Below, piece by piece: positions 1-5,676 of a stretch of 6,935 nucleotides of DNA (positions are counted from its first letter, which is position 1; each line of letters opens with the position of its first letter). The position numbers were made by a program, and so were the translations under genes. The notes beneath the pieces are model-generated. The model did not search any database. It had not been told where the DNA came from and saw only the letters and a list, made by a program, of their open reading frames with translations. Source of the DNA: a bacterium (GTDB lineage: Bacteria > Spirochaetota > Spirochaetia > JABEVK01); NCBI GenBank assembly GCA_021782055.1, contig JAJXVP010000144.1, forward strand, positions 1-6,935, written 5' to 3'.

Positions 1-75
1 GGTTAATAAAATCAGGAGGGATAGGGTGACAAAAATCACGACCCGCACAATTTTGGGCTTAGAATCCGTGTTCAC
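1..75 (-). CDS. mlaD: MCE-domain phospholipid-binding protein MlaD, N-terminal fragment (cut by window edge)
   Basis: Only the first 25 codons are in the window. Read from a GTG at 75-73 they give a short polar, lysine-containing start (NTDSKPK) followed by a hydrophobic run (VVIFVTLSLLILLT). This is the single N-terminal membrane anchor expected of MlaD/MCE proteins, which hold a periplasmic beta-barrel domain that binds phospholipid and docks on the MlaE permease. The start is supported by a good Shine-Dalgarno stretch, AGGGAGAAGG on the minus strand, six bases upstream. The start lies inside the end of mlaF (overlap 17 bases), so the two are translationally coupled. The MCE domain itself lies outside the window. 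The identification therefore rests on the operon order mlaE-mlaF-next gene and the anchor, and another small membrane-anchored protein cannot be excluded. Confidence 0.62.
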   Translation of the reverse strand, partial: MNTDSKPKIVRVVIFVTLSLLILLT

Positions 76-808
76 GATGAGCCTTCTCCCTCTGACTTAT
101 AAATTGATCCCAAATTTCTGACCCCGGCGTCATGGCCGTTTTAAGATCCTGACGGGCCGTTATGTGTCCTTCGGAAAGTAAAGCGACATCTTCGCCTAAA
201 AACATGACCATATCTACATCATGAGTCACAATCAAGGTAGTGATCCCCAGCTCTTCTTTGACCCGTCGAATTAAAATTTCGACCAAGGCCGAGGTCGAGG
301 GGTCCAAGCCGGTAGAAGGTTCATCATAAAAGAGGTACTTAGGGTTTTGAATAATGGCGCGGGCTAGGGCAGCACGACGTCGCATACCGCCTGAAAGATC
401 CTGCGGAAAAACCGCCAGAGCGTCTTTGAGGTCAACGAGCTCAGCGTAGTGCTCGACCCGACCCCGGATTTCAGCTTCTGGAGCCAGCTTGTGGTAGCGA
501 AGAGGAAACGCAATATTGTCAAAAACTGACATGGAATCGAACAAACCTCCGTTCTGCAAAAGCATGCCAACACGGCCCCGATACTCGCGCGCCACCGAAA
601 CTGACGCTTTTAGCACCTCAACCCCGTCAATTTCTACACTACCGCTCTGAGCCGGCAACAACCCCAACACGGCCTTTAACAGGACTGACTTACCAATGCC
701 ACTACGCCCCAAGACAACCAGGGTTTTTCCTTCATAAACCTCAAGAGATAAATGGTCTAAAACGGTACGTCCGCTAAAAGCCACGGTCAGGTCGCGAATT
801 TGAATCAT
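59..808 (-). CDS. mlaF: ABC transporter ATP-binding protein of the Mla phospholipid transport system
   Basis: Cytoplasmic ATPase that powers the MlaE permease in moving phospholipids between inner membrane and the MCE shuttle. All ABC motifs are intact in the 249 residues: Walker A GRSGIGKS (34-41), Q-loop Gln85 in the sequence LLQNGGLFDSMSVFDN, signature LSGGM (138-142) followed by RRRAALARAI, Walker B YLFYDE with the catalytic Glu163, D-loop STGLDP, and His196 of the H-loop in VTHD. The 'GGLFDSMSVFDN' Q-loop context and 'LSGGMRRRAALARA' are typical of MlaF/Mkl-type ATPases as opposed to importers of small solutes. Length is normal for the family. The ATG start overlaps the stop of mlaE as ATGA, and mlaD starts within the 3' end, so the three are co-translated. 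I see nothing unusual in this gene. Confidence 0.94.
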   Translation of the reverse strand: MIQIRDLTVAFSGRTVLDHLSLEVYEGKTLVVLGRSGIGKSVLLKAVLGLLPAQSGSVEIDGVEVLKASVSVAREYRGRVGMLLQNGGLFDSMSVFDNIAFPLRYHKLAPEAEIRGRVEHYAELVDLKDALAVFPQDLSGGMRRRAALARAIIQNPKYLFYDEPSTGLDPSTSALVEILIRRVKEELGITTLIVTHDVDMVMFLGEDVALLSEGHITARQDLKTAMTPGSEIWDQFISQREKAHREHGF

Positions 809-1638
809 CCGCGCAGCCCTGACGAGAGCGTGGTAAACAAAATTCCCAACAATAAGTCAATCAAAAGCACGCTAAACAGGTTCAAGACAATGGATTTGGT
901 CGTCGAACGCCCCAAATCTTCGGCTCCGGCGCAACGATGGAACCCCAACGCCACCGCGTTAAGAGCGACTGTAAACCCAATGACAAACGCCCGGATCAAA
1001 GAATTGGTTAGCAGGGTGGCCGGGGTGAACATAAAAGCATTTTGAAAGAAGATTTGGGCTGACATATCCCAAAAGAACGCCATCAAAAGCCACGAAGACA
1101 AAATGGCGACGCCAAACGAAAATGCCGTAAAAATCGGTAACGCTACAAGAGACGCCACCACGCGGGGTACGGTGAGGTACAGTTGTGGGTCAACATTCAT
1201 CAAGCTCATCGCAGCGATCTGCTCGGACATCTGCATCGAACCGATTTCGACGGTAAAGGCCGTGCCGATGCGCCCCGCAAACAAGACACTCGTCATCAGA
1301 ACCGCAAATTCTCTAAAAACCGCGTACGCGGTAACCGAGCCAACCCAAATGTAGGCCCCGAACATCTTTCCGTAGTACCCTGCCAGCCACATCACAAAGA
1401 TGCCCTGAACCACACTGCCGGCCACAACCGTGACCCAACCGTCATTAATGACGCGAACAAACTGGCGCACTGTCTCGCGCCAGGGAAAGGGACCTACGGC
1501 CAAAGCCCTAAAAAAGTCTCCCCATGTCCGTATTAAGGTCGATCTGACCGCTTTCCACTCGGAAGCCATGCCGCCAAGGTAAATTTCCGTTCTCAACTTG
1601 TCAAGAAAACCACCCCACGAAATAGTCGAACTTGACAA
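805..1638 (-). CDS. mlaE: MlaE-family phospholipid ABC transporter permease
   Basis: Inner-membrane permease of the Mla system; with MlaF and MlaD it forms the core MlaFED complex. The 277-residue protein has the hallmark block at about 108-144 (FREFAVLMTSVLFAGRIGTA, then EIGSMQMSEQIAAM), followed by NVDP (148-151) and RVVASLVALPIF. It also has the C-terminal AGAEDLGRSTTKSIVLNL segment (237-254), with about five hydrophobic segments. The start chosen is TTG at 1638-1636 because a strong GGGGAG lies eight bases upstream on the minus strand. A fallback is ATG at 1569 (residue 24), which lacks a well-spaced ribosome site. The TTG start gives roughly 20 residues more than the E. coli protein at the amphipathic N-terminus. 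First gene of the leftward operon; I could not assign its promoter with confidence. Confidence 0.95.
   Translation of the reverse strand: MSSSTISWGGFLDKLRTEIYLGGMASEWKAVRSTLIRTWGDFFRALAVGPFPWRETVRQFVRVINDGWVTVVAGSVVQGIFVMWLAGYYGKMFGAYIWVGSVTAYAVFREFAVLMTSVLFAGRIGTAFTVEIGSMQMSEQIAAMSLMNVDPQLYLTVPRVVASLVALPIFTAFSFGVAILSSWLLMAFFWDMSAQIFFQNAFMFTPATLLTNSLIRAFVIGFTVALNAVALGFHRCAGAEDLGRSTTKSIVLNLFSVLLIDLLLGILFTTLSSGLRG
1598..1626 (+). promoter_or_regulatory. possible sigma70-like promoter for the rightward operon
   Basis: TTGTCA (1598-1603), a 17-base spacer, then AATAGT (1621-1626): 5/6 and 4/6 matches to the -35 and -10 consensus. A transcript would begin near 1633, just ahead of the direct repeats, and give a leader of about 43 bases before the ATG at 1676. 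The site lies inside the 5' end of the divergent mlaE gene. A perfect TTGACA at 1632-1637 has no convincing -10 at the right distance. Judged by eye only. Confidence 0.3.
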
Positions 1639-1664
1639 ACTTAACGCTCCCCGACAAACTTAAC
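1634..1664. repeat. 12-bp direct repeat GACAAACTTAAC, two copies, 19-bp period
   Basis: GACAAACTTAAC occurs exactly at 1634-1645 and again at 1653-1664. The copies are separated by the seven bases GCTCCCC, which contain the mlaE Shine-Dalgarno on the other strand. The repeat fills the gap between the divergent mlaE and DUF212 starts. Two identical sites about two helical turns apart are the usual arrangement for a regulator binding one face of the DNA. No known regulator motif is recognised. Confidence 0.6.
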
Positions 1665-1669
1665 CTCAA

Positions 1670-1683
1670 GTTTTCATGAAAAC
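1670..1683. repeat. 14-bp perfect palindrome over the DUF212 start codon
   Basis: GTTTTCATGAAAAC reads the same on both strands and is centred on the ATG at 1676. It could be an operator for a dimeric regulator shared by the two divergent operons, or a small RNA hairpin that hides the start codon. It could also be chance, since AT-rich palindromes of this length do occur. Confidence 0.5.
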
Positions 1684-2143
1684 ACTGCAAAATCTCCTAA
1701 CTCATCCTATTTTTCTCTCGGGCATTTTTGCGTGGTTTTCGGCACAGTTTATAAAAGCCATAGTTAGCATTTTTCGTACTCGGGGCAAAATGCGCAAACG
1801 CGATTTGTTTTTGTCCCTGGTTTGGTCTACGGGTGGGATGCCCTCCAGCCACTCGGCCGTGGTCACGGCCATTACCGTAGCAGTCGGTATCAAGACAGGC
1901 TTTGACTCTGTTTTATTCATCGTGTCGTTCTTTTTTGCCTCGTTAGCCATTCGCGACGCCATGGGGGTTCGCCAAGCCGCCGGAAATCAGGCCCGAGCCC
2001 TGAACCAGATCATCAACGAGCTCAATGAGCGGTTTGACGGCAGTCATAAAACGGTCAAAGAAATTCGGGGTCACAAGGCCTCGGAAGTCGTTGTAGGCAT
2101 ACTTTTGGGGATCTTTTTGGCGATTGCCTTTTGCACGCAGTGA
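1676..2143 (+). CDS. divergent PAP2 (DUF212/YuiD-like) membrane protein
   Basis: A 155-residue membrane protein of the family typified by Bacillus YuiD, distantly related to PAP2 phosphatases; the biochemical role of the family is not established. The diagnostic block STGGMPSSHSA lies at 51-61 (phosphatase-like PSSH at 56-59). It is followed by IRDAMGVRQAAGNQA (92-106), in which Asp94 matches the family's D-A-x-G-V-R-R, and by RGHKASEVVVG (131-141), which carries the conserved GHxxxEV. Three to four hydrophobic segments fit the family, and the length is standard (about 150). The ATG at 1676 matches the usual family N-terminus, but the ribosome site in front of it is poor. First gene of the rightward operon; its stop overlaps the next start. 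Next to an Mla operon, a lipid-phosphate substrate is an attractive guess but only a guess. Confidence 0.9.
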   Translation: MKTLQNLLTHPIFLSGIFAWFSAQFIKAIVSIFRTRGKMRKRDLFLSLVWSTGGMPSSHSAVVTAITVAVGIKTGFDSVLFIVSFFFASLAIRDAMGVRQAAGNQARALNQIINELNERFDGSHKTVKEIRGHKASEVVVGILLGIFLAIAFCTQ

Positions 2144-3336
2144 AATTACCGCGCAAACTTTTTTTTCTTTTGCTTTTCACTTTGCCAGGAGCTTTAGAGG
2201 CAGAGGCCTGGTCAACCTGGCTGGTACCCCCCTCTCAGGCGGCTGTAGCAGAAGCAACCTTAACAAAAGCCCATCTTTTTTTTCTTACCTGGTCCACCGT
2301 TACGGTACCCTTAGGCGAATTTAGCCGGTTTATCGAAGTTCCGGCGGCAAACCTTGACGAACGTCTGCTTCCCCATGACCCCCGGTGGGATCCCTTTTTG
2401 AAGGACCTTAAGACGTGGTGGATAACGCCACTTGGTGAAAAAATCCTTATCCAAGCTACCAATCAGGGGCGCGTGGCAGGTTTATTAAAAGGTCTCGCCA
2501 CACCCCAACCACAGAAACCTGAGACGGCAAAGAACCTGGCAATCCTTAAAAATCAGCAGCTGATTTTTTGGCTCTTGAGCGTTGGCCTCTTTGCTGGGCT
2601 GGTAGGGTTTTGGACGGTGCGCTTACCTCGTTCACGACGAAAAGCCCAAGTTTGGTGGGCACTGGGCTGGACGGGACTTTGCAGTGTCAGCGGAGGCGTC
2701 AGCCCCCTGGCAGGGTTAGCTTGGTGGCTTTTTTTACGACAAACCGAAGCGTTTCGTCCCCATTTACCCCTAAAACCCCTCAAATTTGGCCTAACCCTTG
2801 TCGGGCTCTCGGTGCTTAATTGGCTCTGGTTTACCTTGGGGGTGGGTTTAGAACAGGCTCTTGCCCCTGCGCTGAGTCTTTTGTTGTTGGGAGTCTTGGG
2901 TGAGGGGACACGCTTTTGGTGGCTTCGTCGCCGCGAAGACCGACGCCAACACGCTGAACACCCTTGGTTTCAAGCCGTACCTTTAAAAACGACCTTGCCG
3001 TCGACCCAAGGGCAACGACTGGTGCCTTTACTGTTCGTTCTGGTGGTTTTTTTGGGCGAGGTGGTTGCCTTGAGCTTTAGTGTTCCCGAGCTGTTTAAGC
3101 CATCTCCGTTAAGTGCTCAATTCTGGCAACACTGCTGGTACCAAGAAGCGGTCACCATGGGAATGCACTGGCAGGACTATCCCCAGCCCTTGGTTTTAAA
3201 AAACTATCGGGAACAGGACGGTAATTTGGTCGAAAGTTCACAGATTTTGATGGTTCCGAATGCGCACTGGCGTCAACAAGTGAAAAGCGTTCTGGGCCCC
3301 AAGGATATCGGACGGGTTCTGACACAAACACCTTGA
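2140..3336 (+). CDS. unrecognised membrane protein upstream of rnfC, with signal peptide
   Basis: I do not recognise a family. The GTG at 2140 overlaps the DUF212 stop as GTGA and is preferred over the TTG at 2131, giving 398 residues. The N-terminus is a textbook signal sequence: KLPRK, hydrophobic FFLLLFTL, then a likely cleavage after AEA at residue 23. Residues 24-138 form a probable periplasmic domain rich in Trp and Pro. They are followed by hydrophobic segments at about 141-162, 172-200 (perhaps two), 214-236, 240-256 and 297-316, and a polar C-terminal tail of about 80 residues. An arginine-rich loop (RRREDRRQH, about 263-271) suggests one cytoplasmic loop. It has no SGAT flavinylation motif, so it is not an ordinary RnfG, and no CxxC or heme motif. 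Its place directly before rnfC suggests a partner of the redox complex. Two T8 runs lie near its 5' end. Confidence 0.82.
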   Translation: MKLPRKLFFLLLFTLPGALEAEAWSTWLVPPSQAAVAEATLTKAHLFFLTWSTVTVPLGEFSRFIEVPAANLDERLLPHDPRWDPFLKDLKTWWITPLGEKILIQATNQGRVAGLLKGLATPQPQKPETAKNLAILKNQQLIFWLLSVGLFAGLVGFWTVRLPRSRRKAQVWWALGWTGLCSVSGGVSPLAGLAWWLFLRQTEAFRPHLPLKPLKFGLTLVGLSVLNWLWFTLGVGLEQALAPALSLLLLGVLGEGTRFWWLRRREDRRQHAEHPWFQAVPLKTTLPSTQGQRLVPLLFVLVVFLGEVVALSFSVPELFKPSPLSAQFWQHCWYQEAVTMGMHWQDYPQPLVLKNYREQDGNLVESSQILMVPNAHWRQQVKSVLGPKDIGRVLTQTP

Positions 3337-3362
3337 CCCCCGCATAAATGGCGGGGTATAGG
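3333..3362 (+). promoter_or_regulatory. possible promoter before rnfC with a palindrome in its spacer
   Basis: TTGACC (3333-3338), an 18-base spacer and TATAGG (3357-3362) match the -35/-10 consensus at 5/6 and 4/6. The spacer is nearly filled by an inverted repeat, CCCCGC (3338-3343) and GCGGGG (3351-3356). A transcript would start near 3369, leaving only about 12 bases with the Shine-Dalgarno before rnfC. The -35 overlaps the stop codon of the upstream gene. By-eye call. Confidence 0.4.
3338..3356 (+). repeat. GC-rich inverted repeat between the membrane-protein gene and rnfC
   Basis: Six perfect G/C pairs, CCCCGC with GCGGGG, around a 7-base loop ATAAATG. It is not a rho-independent terminator because no T-run follows. 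In a read-through transcript it would be a small hairpin ten bases ahead of the rnfC ribosome site; in DNA it could be an operator inside the putative promoter. Confidence 0.55.
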
Positions 3363-3380
3363 ATTGAGGAGGGAGGACGA

Positions 3381-4637
3381 ATGCCAAGGTCATTCAAAAG
3401 AGGCGGCTTACTTGTAGAAACGTATCGAGAACTGACCCCTGCCGCTCCCTGGGAACTTTTACCCTTGCCGTCGAGGGCCATACTTTCGGCCTCGCAGTTC
3501 CCTGGACACTCCACCCAGTGGCTCGTTGGGGTTGGTGATCAGATCGAAGAAGAACAACTGATTGCCCAGGGGCAACCTTTGGGTCTGCATTCTCCGATTC
3601 CTGGCACCGTAGAAGCGATTCAAGAACTTACGCTCCCTGACGGCACTAAAACCTCGGCTCTCACGGTAGTTTTAGGGGGCCAATTCCGTAAAACCGGTCA
3701 TCCCCGTTCACCTCGCGATTGGGCCAAAGAGTCTCCCGAAGCCTTAAAAGCTCGTCTTTTTCAGTTAGGAGTCGCACTTTGTGACAAAGCCGACTCAGTC
3801 AACTCACCGCTTAAGGCATTAGTCATCAACGCTGTTCAACCAGAACCTTACATGACCTTGGGCCTCCGCATTATCGAGGACAAGCAAGCCGAATGGTCCG
3901 AAGCCGTAAAAATTTTGCAGAAAATTTTTCAACCACAGGATACTTGGCTGGCTCTTGACCACGATAAACCTCACGAAAGTCGGCTGTCGGTACAAGACAC
4001 CTCTATTCGCGTCAAAGTCTTAGCGTCTCGCTACCCGCAAGCGCAAAGAAATCTTCTTTTAGCCGCTCTTGGTCTTGAAAAAATCGCCCATAACGACCTT
4101 CTCGTTGTGGATCCTGAAACCCTTTTGGCGGTTTACCAGGCTGCTGTTTTGGATAAAGCGTACGTCGATAAGCCTGTTGTTGTTTCGGGTAATGCGACCG
4201 TCCGTCCTGGCGTCTACCGTGTCAAAATTGGCACTCCTTTAAAAGATCTTTTAGCCTATACGGGCGGGCTTGCCGACGATACCTTGGTTTTACAAGGCGG
4301 GCCTTTTCGAGGTACCGAGGTTACCGATCTGTCTCAGCCCGTGTTAAAATCAACCTCAGCGATTGTTTTGATGAGCCGAAAAAAGGCCCATCAGGCCCAA
4401 CAGCGTGAGTGTACCCATTGTGGCAGTTGCGCCGAGGTGTGCCCTGTGGGAATTCGGCCCTTGTATCTTTGGCAGGCCCTCGAGGCCCAAGACACCGACG
4501 GCGTGAAGGCTGAAGGGCTTGACCGTTGTGTCTCCTGTGGCCTGTGTTCCTTCATTTGCCCTTCAAGAATTCCTTTATTTGAAAACTTTTCGCGGGCGAA
4601 AGGCTTAATCTCTCCTCAAGGAGTTCGCGGTGAGTAG
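3381..4637 (+). CDS. rnfC: RnfC-like electron-transport subunit with two 4Fe-4S motifs but altered flavin/NADH region
   Basis: Peripheral membrane subunit of an Rnf-type complex, in which RnfC normally oxidises NADH via FMN and passes electrons through two 4Fe-4S clusters. The ATG at 3381 is chosen because GGGAGG sits four bases upstream and the start matches the family (FKRGG aligns with the usual FxGG); an ATG at 3348 has no ribosome site. The 418 residues show an N-terminal barrel-sandwich segment with HSPIPGTVEAI (70-80), INAVQPEPYMT (149-159, usual INAAECEPYxT), GTPLKDLLAYTGG (284-296) and LQGGPFRGTEV (304-314). The ferredoxin motifs are Cys344/347/350/354 and Cys383/386/389/393. Missing are the GLGGAGFPT-like motif (expected near 127-141) and the GGxKQLIxALTG block, which reads YPQAQRNLLLAALG at 218-231. 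NADH oxidation is therefore doubtful. It is followed by rnfD with an 8-base overlap. Confidence 0.86.
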   Translation: MPRSFKRGGLLVETYRELTPAAPWELLPLPSRAILSASQFPGHSTQWLVGVGDQIEEEQLIAQGQPLGLHSPIPGTVEAIQELTLPDGTKTSALTVVLGGQFRKTGHPRSPRDWAKESPEALKARLFQLGVALCDKADSVNSPLKALVINAVQPEPYMTLGLRIIEDKQAEWSEAVKILQKIFQPQDTWLALDHDKPHESRLSVQDTSIRVKVLASRYPQAQRNLLLAALGLEKIAHNDLLVVDPETLLAVYQAAVLDKAYVDKPVVVSGNATVRPGVYRVKIGTPLKDLLAYTGGLADDTLVLQGGPFRGTEVTDLSQPVLKSTSAIVLMSRKKAHQAQQRECTHCGSCAEVCPVGIRPLYLWQALEAQDTDGVKAEGLDRCVSCGLCSFICPSRIPLFENFSRAKGLISPQGVRGE

Positions 4638-5628
4638 ACCTCTCCAGCATGTCTTCGACACCCTTTCGACTCGAAAAATCTCTTTGTTCCTGTTGGCCTG
4701 TCTTGTCCCCCTGTACTGGGTGGCGGGATTTCACTATGGGTTGACCCTGGCTATTTTGGGGCTGGCCGTTACCGGCGGTGCCTGGGTTACCGATACGCTT
4801 TTGAACCTTTCGCTCAAAACCCGCGAAGACCTTCAAACCGTGGTTTGGGGGTTGGTTTTGACACTCTTTTTACCTCCTCAGACACCCTGGTTTGCGGGGT
4901 TGACCGCCGGAATTTTTATGGGCGTGCTTAAACGCCTCTGGGGAGGAAATACCGGTTTATGGCTTAACCCCATGCTGGCCGCTTGGGCGTTTAGCCGTCT
5001 ATCGTGGCCTGCCGCTTGGGCGAACCCGGAGCTTTCACCAGCTTTAGGGGCCTTTCACCAAGCTGTACTCAAAGGAACGGGGGTTTCACCCTCCATCCTT
5101 TCGTCTTTAGATAAAACTCCCCTGGATCATGCCTTTACCAATACCTTGAATAACTCGGTATTTTCGTGGATTCATACCAGTCTGCCGCCCGGGTACGGCG
5201 ATTTGATCGCCGGTAACTTATCGGGGAGCTTTTTGGCAGGCACCACGGTACTCTTGCTTCTGATATCTGTCTTTTTGCTGGTTGAACGCTTAATCCCGTG
5301 GGAGATTCCTGCTCTGGCTGTGTTGGGTCTGGCCCTGCCGACCTGGATCTTTGGCGGCTTGTCGAGCGGTTCTTGGTTAACAGGAGATGTTCTGCTTCAA
5401 CTTTTTGGCGGCAGTTTTCTCTTTGGAGTACTATTTTTAGCCACGGATTCGTACTCACGCCCGTTCTTTCGTTCCTCGCGTTGGCTCTATGGCCTTTTTA
5501 TCGGCCTTTTTGTGTTCTTTTTGCGGTTTTCTGGGACACAAACTGACGGCACAGGCGAAGCCATCTTGCTCGCGGGCTTAATAGTGCCGTGGCTTGATCA
5601 GCTTTTTCAACGTTTTCGCGCCGTTTGA
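4630..5628 (+). CDS. rnfD: RnfD-like membrane subunit with degenerate flavinylation site
   Basis: Integral membrane subunit of Rnf complexes (NqrB family), which normally carries FMN bound covalently to a threonine. Start GTG at 4630, with AAGGAG six bases upstream inside rnfC. The 332 residues contain eight to ten hydrophobic segments and the landmarks of the family in order: LKRLWGGNTGLWLNP (100-114, usual K-x-L-x-GG-x-G-x-N-x-F-N-P), DLIAGNLSGSFLAGTT (191-206), LFLATDSYSRPF (268-279, usual FFxxTDPVTxP) and GEAILLAGLIVPWLDQ (309-324). At the expected FMN site the protein reads LSSLDKTPLD, with Thr163 and PLD retained. The small residues before the Thr (S/T-G/A-A) are replaced by L-D-K and the leading Asp is absent, so ApbE-type flavinylation is uncertain. 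Length is normal. A 48-base gap follows, where rnfG would usually be. Confidence 0.87.
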   Translation: MSRPLQHVFDTLSTRKISLFLLACLVPLYWVAGFHYGLTLAILGLAVTGGAWVTDTLLNLSLKTREDLQTVVWGLVLTLFLPPQTPWFAGLTAGIFMGVLKRLWGGNTGLWLNPMLAAWAFSRLSWPAAWANPELSPALGAFHQAVLKGTGVSPSILSSLDKTPLDHAFTNTLNNSVFSWIHTSLPPGYGDLIAGNLSGSFLAGTTVLLLLISVFLLVERLIPWEIPALAVLGLALPTWIFGGLSSGSWLTGDVLLQLFGGSFLFGVLFLATDSYSRPFFRSSRWLYGLFIGLFVFFLRFSGTQTDGTGEAILLAGLIVPWLDQLFQRFRAV

Positions 5629-5629
5629 C

Positions 5630-5659
5630 TTAACGATTTCAACAAGCACGTGCTACAAT
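5630..5659 (+). promoter_or_regulatory. possible extended -10 promoter before the RnfA-like gene, overlapping a palindrome
   Basis: TACAAT (5654-5659) is a 5/6 -10 match preceded by TGC, an extended -10 (TGn). A weak -35, TTAACG (5630-5635), lies 18 bases upstream. The perfect palindrome AGCACGTGCT (5645-5654) overlaps the first base of the -10, which would place a bound regulator over the promoter. A transcript would start near 5666, about 11 bases ahead of the GTG at 5677. The site follows immediately after the rnfD stop. Confidence 0.4.
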
Positions 5660-5676
5660 AAGGGGCTGAGGAAAAA

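Noticed and set aside
800..1536. Plus-strand open frames opposite mlaE (about 80-117 codons)
   Set aside because: They lie antisense to a clearly identified permease gene, have low-complexity composition unlike a protein family, and no ribosome site was evident.
1632..1637. Perfect TTGACA as the -35 of the rightward operon
   Set aside because: No TATAAT-like box occurs 16-19 bases downstream; the match is probably incidental to the direct repeat.
2140..3336. The unrecognised membrane protein as RnfG
   Set aside because: RnfG is about 200 residues with one N-terminal helix and an SGAT flavinylation motif; this protein has several later helices and no such motif.
3338..3356. Rho-independent terminator before rnfC
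   Set aside because: The stem is GC-rich, but no T-run follows; the next bases are TATAGGATTG.
3348..3380. Upstream ATG start for rnfC at 3348
   Set aside because: It lies in the hairpin loop with no ribosome site and adds 11 residues absent from the family; the ATG at 3381 has a strong GGGAGG.
3152..3514. Minus-strand 120-codon open frame across the rnfC start
   Set aside because: Antisense shadow of the upstream gene's end and the rnfC 5' region; no recognisable motif or translation signal.
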